41,360 nucleotides of DNA from Bacteroidia bacterium (GCA_030426345.1 JAUHYU010000042.1:1-41360), one strand, 5' to 3'. Positions 1-9,156 are shown, numbered from the stretch's first letter. The notes: generated from the sequence alone by a model not told the origin. A program made the numbers and translations.

Positions 1-1536
1 GCGGTATCAATTCTGGCACAGTCTGCGTTTATCACCAGCGCCTTTGATTCAAGAGAGCAATTGGCCAAATGCGATATACTGGTCGAGCCTGAGTTGGCCG
101 AATACTCCACAGGCAGCTTTTCTTCCACGGCCGGCATTATGAAAAAAGGCGAGGAAGCAGGAAAAGCCTATTACCAAATATTCAAAAACCTTGCAGATTC
201 GCTCGATCAATTTGGCCCTTCTCACAAAATAAAACAACCTGAAATCCATAATGAATATGTGTTTGATGAAATAGTGATTGTTGGTAACAGCACGATTCAG
301 AATGAATTCATAACAGGAAAAATGAGAATTGAACCGGGAAAAGAAGTAGCGATATCCCATATCGAAAAGCGCCTGAGCATACTCTACGGTACACAGTATT
401 TTGAAAAAATATGGTACGAAATAGTGAAAGAAAATGGAAAGCAAAAACTGGAAATTTTTGTAGTGGAAAGGCCAAATATCCAGCTGAGGTTTTCATATCA
501 TTATGATTCGGAAAACAAAGGTGGGATCATCGGAAACGTGACCCTACGCAATCTGCTCCTTAATCGCAGCAGGCTTATTGTTGAAGCTGATCTGGCCACG
601 CACCCTAATTTGTTTATGGATTATTTCAAATATTTGGGGCGTCATCAAAACTTGGCCTTTGGGGCAAGCGGTGTATGGAGCAAGAATGAGTTGCCTGCTT
701 ATGACAGCCTAGGAAGCACATCAGCAATATTTAACAGTAGCTATGCATCCGGTGGAGTCAAGCTTCAGTCCACAATATTGCAAAGCAGCACCTTTGGGGC
801 AGAAATAGTCTGGTCCAACCTCGTCTTGACACCAAAAATAATCAACGATGATCTTAGGGCTTTTTCCAAAATCCAATACAGCAATACCGCCTTCAAAGCA
901 TTTTATAAATACAACAATCTTAACGATCGGTTTTTCCCTACCAAAGGTATGAGTGCCGAGGTAGTGGCGTCTACCACCACTAACCTAAATGGGAAAATAA
1001 TTATTGGGGACACGCTGACATTGGGGTCAGATCAGTTAGAGGATTTTTTGCAAACGTCCGGGATCTCATCAATCAACATATCCATAAATCCCATCACCCG
1101 AATTAGCACTAAAGTATCTTTAATTACCAAAGCAAGGATGAAAATTTCGACAATCAAGAGCAACACTTTGAACTTGAGCGAATATGACTTTGTTGGCGGA
1201 TTTTCGCCTAGCCTGATTAACTCCAGTGAATACTATGGAGTGGGAATCAAGGAATTTGGTATCGCCAACTATTTTTATGGCAGGATTGGTTTCCAATACG
1301 AAATCTTCCACAACATCTATTTGCAAGGGCATATCAATTACCTCGACACGCAATATCCTGTTACCTGGATATACCCGGATGCCGACATTGACAAGGTCGG
1401 TGACCGCTACCGTAGGTTTGGCTATGCAGCTTTTTTAGGAATGAAAACCCCGATAGGTCCGGTTTCCATTGCTGTAGCGAAGGATCATTATAGAAAAGGG
1501 TGGAAGTCTTCACTGATTATTGGTTTTCATTATTAG
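1..1536 (+). CDS. Patatin-like phospholipase with C-terminal BamA-type barrel (5' end missing)
   Basis: The frame is open from base 1, so this is the C-terminal 511 residues of a longer protein. The first ~60 residues match the end of a patatin (RssA-type) lipase domain, including the DILVEPEL segment that usually closes the fold; the catalytic Ser/Asp would lie upstream of the window. A POTRA-like module follows at about residues 88-150 (YVFDEIVIVGN, then GTQYFEKIWYEI), and then a long beta-strand-rich region ending in GFHY, with the C-terminal aromatic residue typical of outer-membrane barrels. Bacteroidota carry many patatin-POTRA-surface-antigen (PF01103) fusions, so an outer-membrane lipase that exposes or secretes its patatin domain is likely. 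An internal TTG at 61 opens the same frame but would cut the patatin domain, so I do not regard it as a start. Substrate unknown. Confidence 0.85.
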   Translation, partial: AVSILAQSAFITSAFDSREQLAKCDILVEPELAEYSTGSFSSTAGIMKKGEEAGKAYYQIFKNLADSLDQFGPSHKIKQPEIHNEYVFDEIVIVGNSTIQNEFITGKMRIEPGKEVAISHIEKRLSILYGTQYFEKIWYEIVKENGKQKLEIFVVERPNIQLRFSYHYDSENKGGIIGNVTLRNLLLNRSRLIVEADLATHPNLFMDYFKYLGRHQNLAFGASGVWSKNELPAYDSLGSTSAIFNSSYASGGVKLQSTILQSSTFGAEIVWSNLVLTPKIINDDLRAFSKIQYSNTAFKAFYKYNNLNDRFFPTKGMSAEVVASTTTNLNGKIIIGDTLTLGSDQLEDFLQTSGISSINISINPITRISTKVSLITKARMKISTIKSNTLNLSEYDFVGGFSPSLINSSEYYGVGIKEFGIANYFYGRIGFQYEIFHNIYLQGHINYLDTQYPVTWIYPDADIDKVGDRYRRFGYAAFLGMKTPIGPVSIAVAKDHYRKGWKSSLIIGFHY

Positions 1537-1582
1537 ATAGCATCAAACCAGTAGTTGCGTACGGATAATTCGTGCTCATAGA

Positions 1583-2155
1583 TTATCGGCGCTTTATCTG
1601 CTCCAGCACTTTCAAAATCTCTTCAGGAGACATCCTTATTTGATAATTGGCTTCTACGTGAGTAGCTTCGATTATTTGTTTCTGGTTGATGATGAAGGTG
1701 GCAGGAACAGGAAGTGTATTAGAACCATCCCCGTTTAGTTGTGTTAGATCACGTACTTGACGATATTCCTCTCCGGGATCATGTTGAAGGTGATAAGCCT
1801 TTATCACTTGCTGATTTATATCGCTAAGCACTTCAAAACCCAGTTTATTTTTTTGTACTGTTGTTAGCGCATTGTCTGCATTTTGTGGACTAATGGCAAT
1901 AACAGAAGCGCCATAATGTTTGATTTGAGACAAGTGTTGCTGAATTACCCTAAGATCTAAGTTGCAAGTTGGGCACCACTCACCACGGTAAAATTTCAAG
2001 ACTACAGGGCCAGATTTGAGCATTTCGTTCAATGATATTTTTTTGCCCAATGCATTTGGTAAGGTAAATTCCGGTGCCTTGTCACCGATCGATAGCCCTG
2101 TGACATGTGCAGCATTGGCTATTGCATACTTTTGGAATGGTTTTAATTCGCTCAT
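1583..2155 (-). CDS. Peroxiredoxin-like AhpC/TSA family protein
   Basis: This 190-residue protein has a thioredoxin fold of the AhpC/TSA superfamily. Residues 22-50 hold the IGDKAPEFTLPN strand-loop typical of peroxiredoxins, and FYRGEWCPTC (C61, C64) is the active-site region. The CPxC arrangement is that of the PRX-like/thioredoxin-like subgroup and not of classical 2-Cys AhpC, so peroxide or thiol-disulfide reduction in the cytoplasm is inferred, not proven. No signal peptide is seen. The ATG at 2155 is preceded on the coding strand by AAAAGCATTAAAAACCC, so the start codon sits inside a near-copy of the dispersed AAAATCCATGG motif. The gene is 34 bp downstream of a lipoprotein gene on the same strand and may be co-transcribed with it. 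Confidence 0.85.
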   Translation of the reverse strand: MSELKPFQKYAIANAAHVTGLSIGDKAPEFTLPNALGKKISLNEMLKSGPVVLKFYRGEWCPTCNLDLRVIQQHLSQIKHYGASVIAISPQNADNALTTVQKNKLGFEVLSDINQQVIKAYHLQHDPGEEYRQVRDLTQLNGDGSNTLPVPATFIINQKQIIEATHVEANYQIRMSPEEILKVLEQIKRR

Positions 2156-2189
2156 GGGTTTTTAATGCTTTTTGTTCTTCTAACTTCAA

Positions 2190-3152
2190 TCAATATTCAC
2201 TTACCTGCTCGATTTTGAATCTTCGCTGAGCCTCCCCATCTTCCAAAGTATAGGATATCTGCCTCATTTTTCCTGTTCTAACGAGCTTGCCATTAGTCTC
2301 TTTAAACAAAGGAAACCTGCGGCCTAATTTGGTTTCTACCATAGTAAACTCATCATACCCAAAATATCCTTGGTTGACTTTTGGATTATCTATGATATTC
2401 GGAAGGTAAACTTGGCTCATGGATTTTCTATTGTTTACGGAGTATGCGATCACATGTCCAAACATGCCACCATTCATGGATTTTGTATAGATTAAAAGCT
2501 CCGGAGATCCATCACTGTTCATATCCTCAATCTCAGCACCGGTCACGCTTCCATCGATCATTTGCCGGGTAGGACTGTTGTCTATTTCAAGATTTGATGG
2601 TTTTACGATCAATTCCGTATCAAAACCATTTGTGCTTGATAAGACATCAAACGAAATCCCTTGGAGCGAAAGTTTTTTCTCGAAGTCAGTAGAATTCAAC
2701 TGCGACGCATCCATGGTTTTTTCGAGCTTTTTATACTTACCCTTCAGGCTTCCGCCTCCTGAGCAGAAAAAATAGAGAAGCCCTTCATCCTGTTCATTTT
2801 CCATGGAAACCTCAAGTTGATTATCTGTAAATGTGAAAAGGATGGACTTGTTTTCAAATATTGATTTCAACTGGTTGTGGCCATTGGCAGATGCATGCCC
2901 ATCAAATGTACAGGTTGGTTTTTTGAGATCGGATCTTGATCGAACGGAAACTGAGAATATGGAGTCATTTTCTTGCCTTATAGATATGCCCATCCAATCA
3001 AACCCCTCTTGTCGCTTATCATAGGATTCGGTCACATAATATCCAACGTTTGACGTGGAAAAACCATTTTCTTCCTGATGTTCTTGCCTTATTACACAAG
3101 CAAACAGGGAAGCTAAAAACACTAATAAAGTTAAACGGGTTGGCGTATTCAT
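2190..3152 (-). CDS. Lipoprotein with C-terminal PliI-type lysozyme-inhibitor domain
   Basis: This is a 320-residue predicted lipoprotein: a hydrophobic N-terminus ends in LASLFAC with lipidated C19. The C-terminal half (about residues 155-320) resembles the PliI family of i-type lysozyme inhibitors as I recall it, with LEIDNSPTR, GSVTGAEIEDMNSDGSPEL, KSMSQVYLPN, GYFGYDEF and GRRFPLFK in order. The first ~120 mature residues form a separate beta-rich domain with CTFDG and FFCSGGGSLKG segments that I do not recognise. By family, the protein would protect peptidoglycan from invertebrate-type lysozymes at the cell envelope; that would suit contact with marine invertebrates, but this is inference. 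It is divergent from the dehydrogenase gene at 3344. Two exact copies of the dispersed motif lie in it, both encoding Lys-Ser-Met. Confidence 0.75.
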   Translation of the reverse strand: MNTPTRLTLLVFLASLFACVIRQEHQEENGFSTSNVGYYVTESYDKRQEGFDWMGISIRQENDSIFSVSVRSRSDLKKPTCTFDGHASANGHNQLKSIFENKSILFTFTDNQLEVSMENEQDEGLLYFFCSGGGSLKGKYKKLEKTMDASQLNSTDFEKKLSLQGISFDVLSSTNGFDTELIVKPSNLEIDNSPTRQMIDGSVTGAEIEDMNSDGSPELLIYTKSMNGGMFGHVIAYSVNNRKSMSQVYLPNIIDNPKVNQGYFGYDEFTMVETKLGRRFPLFKETNGKLVRTGKMRQISYTLEDGEAQRRFKIEQVSEY

Positions 3153-3343
3153 AATATCTAGAGCCTGTACTTGCCGTCCTCCAATAGCAAATATGGTTTA
3201 TTTTAAAGAACTAATTTGAATATTTCAGAGCAATAATCCCAATTGCCTATGCCTACAAATATAATTGCTCTTAGACCTTATCTGTTCATGATTTTTTGCC
3301 TAATTTGCCTGATCGAAATTTTTATCAAAACAGCATTCCACCC

Positions 3344-6300
3344 ATGAAAGTAAACAGTAAAAAAATTTCTAATATCGTATCGCAGGTTTTTGGTACATTG
3401 ATAATTTCAGTTATTCTGTTTCAGTGTTCTCCAAAAGAAGGGCCAATTAAACTCAGGAAGGATTCTCACATTGTTTTGGTAGGTAACAATCTTGGCTCCA
3501 GGATGATGGAATTTGGACACTTTGAGACCGAGCTACAGCTCCGGTACCCCGATAGCCTGCTCTTTATCCGTAATATGTGCGATGCAGGAAATACACCTGG
3601 TTTCAGGCCACATCCTGCAAGAAATACTCCATGGGCTTTTCCCGGTGCAGAAAAATTTCAAGACGAGCTAGCCACTAATTCTAGAAGTGAAGGATTTTTT
3701 CCTTACCCAGATGAATGGATTACGATGCTCAAAGCCGATATTATTATTGCTTTCTTTGGGTACAACGAGTCTTTTGAGGGGGCTGCAGGCCTTGAAAACT
3801 ACAAAGCGGAACTTGAGGCGTTCATCCAGCATACGCTGAAACAAAAATACAATGGCTCAACACCCCAGCTAGCGTTGGTTTCACCTATCGCCTTTCAAGA
3901 TCTTTCCGCTAAGTATGATCTCCCCAATGGGATAAAGGAAAACAAAAATTTGGCTATGTACACCGAAGCTATGAAAGAAGTGGCCATGAAAGACAGCGTC
4001 TTTATATTAGATGCTTTTACGCCGACTGGTCAATGGTTTGAAAGTGGTGAACAACTTACTATCGACGGCTCACAGCTTACTAGTGCCGGCTACGAACGCT
4101 TTGCAAAGCTTCTTGCAGACAATCTCTTTGGGGAATTTCCAGCTAAAGCCAAAGAGCATCGCAAACTCGTGTATGATGCCGTCATGGAAAAAAATTGGAT
4201 GTGGCACGACGACTTCAAAATCCCGAATAGCGTACATGCATATGGCCGTCGATACGATCCCTTTGGGCCGGACAACTACCCTGCAGAAATAAAGAAAACC
4301 CGTGAAATGACCGCGGTCAGGGATACGGCAATTTGGTTGGCACTGAAAGGTGAAAAGATGGATATAAAGGCAGCAGATGCCAAAACCAGTAAGCTGCCAC
4401 CTGTAGAAACTAACTTCAAACCCAATAAGAAAAATGGCGATCCTAAGTATCTATATGGACAGGAAGCTCTTGATCAGCTCCATGTAGCACCTGGTTATAA
4501 GATCGAGATGTTTGCTTCTGAAGAAGAATTTGCGGATTTGGCCAATCCCGTGCAGATGTCTTTTGATAATAAAGGTCGCCTTTGGGTCGCTACGATGCCG
4601 AGCTACCCTCATTATAAACCAGGTGATGAAAAACCAAATGATAAACTGATCATTTTGGAAGATACAGATAATGACGGCAAGGCAGACAAGCAAACAATTT
4701 TTGCTGATCACTTACACCTTCCTGTAGGTTTTGAACTTGCCCCTGAAGGAGTGTATGTGTCTCAAAGCGGTAACCTAAAGCTCTACACCGACACCGATGG
4801 AGACGACAAAGCTGACACCGTCCAGATCCTACTAAGCGGGTTCGATGATCACGACACACACCACGCACATTCTGCATATACTGCCGATCCGTCAGGAGCG
4901 ATATACATGGGAGAAGGCGTTTTCCTTCATACTAATGTGGAAACTTCCTATGGTCCGGTCAGAGCCACAAATGGTGGATTCTATAGATATAACCCAGCTA
5001 GACACCGACTAGAACGTACAGCACAATTATCCATTCCGAATCCATGGGGGATTGCCTTTGATGAGTGGGGTGAAAATTTCTTTGCTGAGACCTCTGGTCC
5101 AGCAGTTCGATGGATGATGCCCGGTTCCGTCAAATCGAGATATGGTGAAGCTAACCCCAAATCGCAGGACTTAATAGAGCCCGCGCATAAAGTACGTCCT
5201 ACTTCAGGATTGGAGTTTATTTATAGTCGACACTTTCCAGATGATGTACAGGGAGATTATTTGATTAATAATACTATTGGATTTCTGGGTACGAAGCAAC
5301 ATAAATTGGTAGATGATGGCACTGGCTATCATAGCGAGCATCGACAGGATCTCGTTTGGGGTGATGACAAAAATTTCCGTCCAGTGGATATGGAGTTTGC
5401 TCCAGATGGTTCGCTCTACATAGTTGATTGGCACAATGTGCTGATTGGCCACATGCAGCACAATGCCCGAGATCCACTTCGTGATCATGTTCATGGTCGA
5501 ATATATCGTGTTACTTATCCATCACGCCCGCTGGTAACGCCTGCTAAAGTAGCCGGAGCCAGCATAGATGAACTTTTGGAAAACCTAAAATTACCGGAAT
5601 ATAGAACCCGTTACCGCACCCGACGAGAGTTGCGAGGGAGGGATGCTTCAGAGGTGCTATCTAAAATAAATGTATGGGTAGATAAATTGGATCAAGATGA
5701 TCAGAGATACGAGCATAATTTACTTGAAGCACTTTGGGTAAGTTGGGGGCTTGACAAAGTAGATGCACCATTACTCCGACAATTGCTAAAAGCGAAAGAT
5801 TTCCATGTGCGGGCAGCAGCTGTTCGTGTCATTCGATATGCGGGATATCAGCTCCCGGATCAGGCTGAGTTGCTCATGCAGGCCGCGGGAGATGAGCATG
5901 GACGTGTTCGTCTCGAAGCACTGGTGGCTGCTTCCTGGTTAGATCCCAATGTAGGTATTCCTATTGTAGAAGAGGCTGGAAAACACCCACTGGACGAATG
6001 GATGCAGCCTTCATATGAAACTGCACTTGCCCATCTCAACGGTCATGCTGTAGGAGAAGAAAAAGCAGAAGTCACAAAAACAAGCCTAAAAGGAGCCGAG
6101 AGAGACCTTTTCCTAAAGGGAGAAGAAGTCTATCATCGGGAAGGATTCTGTGTGACCTGTCATCAGCCAGATGGCAAAGGACTGGATGCTTCAGGATTTC
6201 CACCTATCGCTGGTACGAAGTGGACTTTGGGCAGCGAAGAACGCCTGATTAAACTCGCCCTGAAAGGGATTATGGGCCCTATTAAAGTATTGGATAAAGA

Positions 6301-6520
6301 ATATCCGGGACAGGTGCCGATGACTCCATTTGGAGGTATGCTCAAGGATGATGAAATGGCGGCTGTACTAACTTATGTCAGGAATTCTTTTGGCAACAAA
6401 GCATCCGCAATTTCTCCTGACAAAGTAAAAGAAGTACGGGCTGCCATCGAAAGCAAAACAGGGTTCTATTCACCTGAGGAATTACTAAAAGAACATCCTC
6501 ACCAAGAAGCAGTCCAATAG
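3344..6520 (+). CDS. Giant lipoprotein: SGNH-like, membrane-bound dehydrogenase domain, cytochrome c
   Basis: I chose the ATG at 3344 over the upstream TTG at 3296 because it gives a clean lipoprotein signal ending in ILFQC (C28); the product is then 1058 residues. Residues ~40-275 resemble an SGNH/GDSL hydrolase (FFGYNES block, LTIDGSQLTSAGY near the end), although the usual GDS start is altered to VGNNLG. From ~residue 381 comes a propeller domain of the PVC/Bacteroidota membrane-bound dehydrogenase type (VAPGYKIEMFA, GRLWVATMPSYP, DTDNDGKADK). About residues 720-910 are helical and HEAT-like. The C-terminal cytochrome c domain has C936-V-T-C-H for heme attachment and a VPMTPFGGM segment offering the Met ligand. 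Such proteins are thought to oxidise sugars or polyols in the periplasm and pass electrons to the respiratory chain; the true substrate is unknown. A strong terminator follows at once. Confidence 0.85.
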   Translation: MKVNSKKISNIVSQVFGTLIISVILFQCSPKEGPIKLRKDSHIVLVGNNLGSRMMEFGHFETELQLRYPDSLLFIRNMCDAGNTPGFRPHPARNTPWAFPGAEKFQDELATNSRSEGFFPYPDEWITMLKADIIIAFFGYNESFEGAAGLENYKAELEAFIQHTLKQKYNGSTPQLALVSPIAFQDLSAKYDLPNGIKENKNLAMYTEAMKEVAMKDSVFILDAFTPTGQWFESGEQLTIDGSQLTSAGYERFAKLLADNLFGEFPAKAKEHRKLVYDAVMEKNWMWHDDFKIPNSVHAYGRRYDPFGPDNYPAEIKKTREMTAVRDTAIWLALKGEKMDIKAADAKTSKLPPVETNFKPNKKNGDPKYLYGQEALDQLHVAPGYKIEMFASEEEFADLANPVQMSFDNKGRLWVATMPSYPHYKPGDEKPNDKLIILEDTDNDGKADKQTIFADHLHLPVGFELAPEGVYVSQSGNLKLYTDTDGDDKADTVQILLSGFDDHDTHHAHSAYTADPSGAIYMGEGVFLHTNVETSYGPVRATNGGFYRYNPARHRLERTAQLSIPNPWGIAFDEWGENFFAETSGPAVRWMMPGSVKSRYGEANPKSQDLIEPAHKVRPTSGLEFIYSRHFPDDVQGDYLINNTIGFLGTKQHKLVDDGTGYHSEHRQDLVWGDDKNFRPVDMEFAPDGSLYIVDWHNVLIGHMQHNARDPLRDHVHGRIYRVTYPSRPLVTPAKVAGASIDELLENLKLPEYRTRYRTRRELRGRDASEVLSKINVWVDKLDQDDQRYEHNLLEALWVSWGLDKVDAPLLRQLLKAKDFHVRAAAVRVIRYAGYQLPDQAELLMQAAGDEHGRVRLEALVAASWLDPNVGIPIVEEAGKHPLDEWMQPSYETALAHLNGHAVGEEKAEVTKTSLKGAERDLFLKGEEVYHREGFCVTCHQPDGKGLDASGFPPIAGTKWTLGSEERLIKLALKGIMGPIKVLDKEYPGQVPMTPFGGMLKDDEMAAVLTYVRNSFGNKASAISPDKVKEVRAAIESKTGFYSPEELLKEHPHQEAVQ

Positions 6521-6536
6521 CAAACAAATTTAATCA

Positions 6537-6571
6537 CCGAAGCCTTCGATTCAAGCGAAGGCTTCGGTTTT
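6537..6571 (+). terminator. Rho-independent terminator after the dehydrogenase gene
   Basis: A perfect 12-bp stem (6537-6548 with 6556-6567, CCGAAGCCTTCG) has a 7-nt loop and is followed by TTTT. It starts 17 nt after the stop codon. A half copy of the dispersed motif follows directly. Confidence 0.9.
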
Positions 6572-6590
6572 AAACCATGGATTTTTTATA
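6572..6590 (+). repeat. Dispersed AAAATCCATGG motif, half-site
   Basis: The sequence AAACCATGGATTTTTTA contains the exact 9-mer CATGGATTT at 6576-6584. It sits just past a separate terminator, so it is not needed for termination here. Confidence 0.7.
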
Positions 6591-6839
6591 CTTTTTCATC
6601 TTGTACCCCGCCAATCCCAAACAGGTATATTCGTGTTGTAGGCAGAAATCAGTATCGGGGGGGGGGAGAAATTTCCAGGGGCTGTTCGATATGAATAATG
6701 ATCTATCCCAGAAAAGCCCCATTTTTCCATGAAAATGAACCATTGCTTTTTATTGGGTTGGAAAGAACTTGATTGGACGCTGAGGTTAGCAGGCAGGCCC
6801 CGGAATAAATCCGGGGACGACTATGGAGGGCAAATGATG
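6591..6839. other. Intergenic stretch with a G10 tract and a GC-rich hairpin
   Basis: No gene is seen between the dehydrogenase terminator and the 3' end of rlmN. A run of ten G lies at 6657-6666. A short hairpin (CCCCGG 6798-6803 with CCGGGG 6811-6816) could mark the 3' end of the rlmN transcript, but it has no T tract on the minus strand. Confidence 0.55.
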
Positions 6840-7889
6840 CTATGAAGACTTATTGGCCAATTGGCCACAGGCAGCATCGATGTCTTTGCCACGGCTTCGG
6901 CGCACGTTCACGATCATTTTATTCCTTTCCAGATAATTGGTGAAAGTATCCAGTTCGTCGGCATCTGCCCTGGCAAAATCTGCCTGATCGATCGGATTGT
7001 ACTCTATGATGTTGATCTTGCACGGAAGATCTTTGGCAAAACTCACGAGGTTTTTAGCGTCCTCCATGCTCAGATTGAAATTTTTGAAAGCGATGTATTC
7101 CAGCGTGATCTGGTTGCCTGTATTGGCATAAAAATACATCATAGCTTCTTTGAGCACTTCTAAAGAATTGGTCTCGTTGATGGCCATTATCGTATTTCTC
7201 TTGACGTCGTCAGCAGCATGTAGCGACAAGGCCAGGTTGAATTTCACTTGGTCATCCGCCAGTTTTTTGATCATCTTAGCAATACCCGCAGTAGAAACAG
7301 TGATTCGCTTGGGCGACATGTTGAGCCCATCCGGGGAAATAATCCGATCGATGCCTTTCAAGACATTGGCATAATTGAGCAATGGCTCGCCCATGCCCAT
7401 AAAGACGATATTCGATAGTGGAATGCCATAGTTATGATCTGCCTGCTTGCTGATCAGTACTACCTGATCGTAAATTTCACCGGGCTCCAGATTCCTTTTC
7501 CTCTCCAAAAATCCCGTGGCGCAAAATTTACACGCCAACGAACAGCCTACTTGGGAAGAAATACACGCCGTCATGCGCTTGGTGGTGGGGATCAGCACAC
7601 CCTCCACAATATTTTTGTCATACAGCCTAAAGCCCGACTTGATCGTGCGATCTGAGCTGATTTGCTGATCGACGACTTCGGTCCTGTGCATGGTATAGTT
7701 GGCATTGAGCAACTCCCTGAGCGGGAGAGACAGGTTGGTCATGGCATCAAAATCGGTGGCAGATTTTTTCCAGATCCATTCGTAGATTTGCTTGGCGCGA
7801 AATGGTTTTTCACCCAATTCCGTCAGTTGATGGATCATCTGATCCAACGACAATGATCGGATATCCTGTTTGCTTTCAGCCTTTACCAT
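6840..7889 (-). CDS. rlmN: 23S rRNA/tRNA adenine-C2 methyltransferase RlmN
   Basis: This 349-residue radical SAM enzyme methylates C2 of A2503 in 23S rRNA and, in the family, A37 of some tRNAs. The iron-sulfur motif is C116-S-L-A-C120-K-F-C123. The GMGEPLLNY segment is the SAM-binding GGE-like motif, and the C-terminal RRSRGKDIDAACGQL carries the second catalytic Cys (C341). Length and motif order are standard for the family. The ATG at 7889 gives the expected N-terminus. The gene follows an aminotransferase gene on the same strand across a palindromic hairpin, so it is probably transcribed from its own promoter. Housekeeping translation gene; nothing is missing. Confidence 0.97.
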   Translation of the reverse strand: MVKAESKQDIRSLSLDQMIHQLTELGEKPFRAKQIYEWIWKKSATDFDAMTNLSLPLRELLNANYTMHRTEVVDQQISSDRTIKSGFRLYDKNIVEGVLIPTTKRMTACISSQVGCSLACKFCATGFLERKRNLEPGEIYDQVVLISKQADHNYGIPLSNIVFMGMGEPLLNYANVLKGIDRIISPDGLNMSPKRITVSTAGIAKMIKKLADDQVKFNLALSLHAADDVKRNTIMAINETNSLEVLKEAMMYFYANTGNQITLEYIAFKNFNLSMEDAKNLVSFAKDLPCKINIIEYNPIDQADFARADADELDTFTNYLERNKMIVNVRRSRGKDIDAACGQLANKSS

Positions 7890-7934
7890 GCCGCAAAATT
7901 AATAGGATTACTTCTATAATGATCACAACATAGA

Positions 7935-7973
7935 AAAAACCCTTAAAAATCCATGGATTTTAATGGCTTTATG
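7935..7973 (-). terminator. Dispersed-motif palindrome acting as aminotransferase terminator
   Basis: Both half-sites are present around CCATGG 7951-7956: AAATCCATG at 7947-7955 and CATGGATTT at 7952-7960. On the minus strand it reads as a hairpin followed by GGGTTTTTTC. The right arm overlaps the aminotransferase stop codon (7969-7971), so the gene end is built into the element. Confidence 0.7.
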
Positions 7974-9156
7974 AGTTGGCCAAAAGCTCTTTGAGGGCTC
8001 TTCCCAAGCGCTCCATTCCGATCTCTATCGTGTCAGCATCGACATTGGAAAAGTTGAGGCGGAGGGTATTTGTTTCAGTAAGACCGATGTAAAATGGATG
8101 CCCCGGCACAAATGCCACTTTGTTCTTTATCGCAAGATCAAACAGCTTCATGGACGAAATCTGATTCGGCAAAGAAACCCACAAAAACATACCGCCCTCA
8201 GGTTTAGTGACATGCACATCCTTGGGGAAATGCCGATCCATACTTGCTATCATCGCCTCGCGCTGATGGTTATACACCTTCTTGATCTGCGCAATGTGCA
8301 CGTCAAAATCACCTGCTTCGAGGTAGGCCGATAACACGCATTGTGCAAACTGATTGGTATGCAAATCGGAGGCCTGCTTGGCAATGAGCAATTTTTCCAT
8401 GATATCATCAGGAGCCACAATCCATCCCAACCTAAAGCCTGGAACAACCGTTTTGGAAAAAGAGCCAAGCAAAATAGTTTTATCCGGAAGCAATTGTTTG
8501 AAGCTGGATTTAGGCTCACCCGTATATCTCAAATCGCCATAAGGATCGTCTTCAATCAGGTATAATTCTTTATTTTCCAACACCTCAGCCACGGCTCTTC
8601 TATTTTCTTCGGTATAGCTAATGCCCGATGGGTTTTGAAAATTGGGTACGGTATAGATCAATTTCGGATTCCTTCCGGGAAAGACATGTTTCAACGCTTC
8701 GATATCCATACCATCTTCATGGATTTTGACAGGATTGAACCTGCTTTTGTACACCGAAAATGCCTGTATCGCTCCGAGATATCCGGGTTCTTCTATGATC
8801 ACATCGTCGCCTTCGTTCAAGAATGTCTTGCCCAGTAGGTCGAGTCCTTGCTGTGAACCACTCGTAATCATGATGTTTTCTACAGGAATAGAAAGCCCTG
8901 ATTTTTCCATGTACCTGTTTGAAATAAATTTTCTCAGTTTGAGCAATCCTTCAGAATTGCTGTACTGTAGGGCCTCAGGGCCCATGTTGTCAAAAACCTG
9001 ACTAGCAGCCTGCTTCAATTCCTTGACAGGAAATAAAGCCCGATTGGGAAGTCCCCCAGCAAAAGAAATCACTTCTTCATCAACGGCCACTTTCAATATC
9101 TCACGGATAAAGGACTTGGGCACATCAGAAATACGGTCTGCAAACATTCTGTTCAT
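7969..9156 (-). CDS. PLP-dependent class I/II aminotransferase
   Basis: This 395-residue cytoplasmic protein is a fold-type I aminotransferase of the 2-aminoadipate/valine-pyruvate-like group that also resembles the catalytic half of MocR regulators. Visible signatures are ISFAGGLPNRALFP at residues 30-43, SGSQQGLDLLGK (99-110), PNFQNPSG (171-178), EDDPYGDLRY (202-211) and the PLP-binding lysine in GSFSKTVVPGFRLGW (K235). The early GGLP segment is typical of this group. The amino donor cannot be told from sequence; aromatic, branched-chain or aminoadipate substrates are all possible. It has no GntR-type DNA-binding domain. The coding sequence includes one motif copy at 8718-8726, read as Lys-Ile-His. 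Confidence 0.9.
   Translation of the reverse strand: MNRMFADRISDVPKSFIREILKVAVDEEVISFAGGLPNRALFPVKELKQAASQVFDNMGPEALQYSNSEGLLKLRKFISNRYMEKSGLSIPVENIMITSGSQQGLDLLGKTFLNEGDDVIIEEPGYLGAIQAFSVYKSRFNPVKIHEDGMDIEALKHVFPGRNPKLIYTVPNFQNPSGISYTEENRRAVAEVLENKELYLIEDDPYGDLRYTGEPKSSFKQLLPDKTILLGSFSKTVVPGFRLGWIVAPDDIMEKLLIAKQASDLHTNQFAQCVLSAYLEAGDFDVHIAQIKKVYNHQREAMIASMDRHFPKDVHVTKPEGGMFLWVSLPNQISSMKLFDLAIKNKVAFVPGHPFYIGLTETNTLRLNFSNVDADTIEIGMERLGRALKELLANS

Noticed and set aside
7935-7973. All motif palindromes as plain Rho-independent terminators
   Set aside because: Some do sit at gene ends, but copies between divergent genes and sixteen copies within coding regions cannot be terminators.
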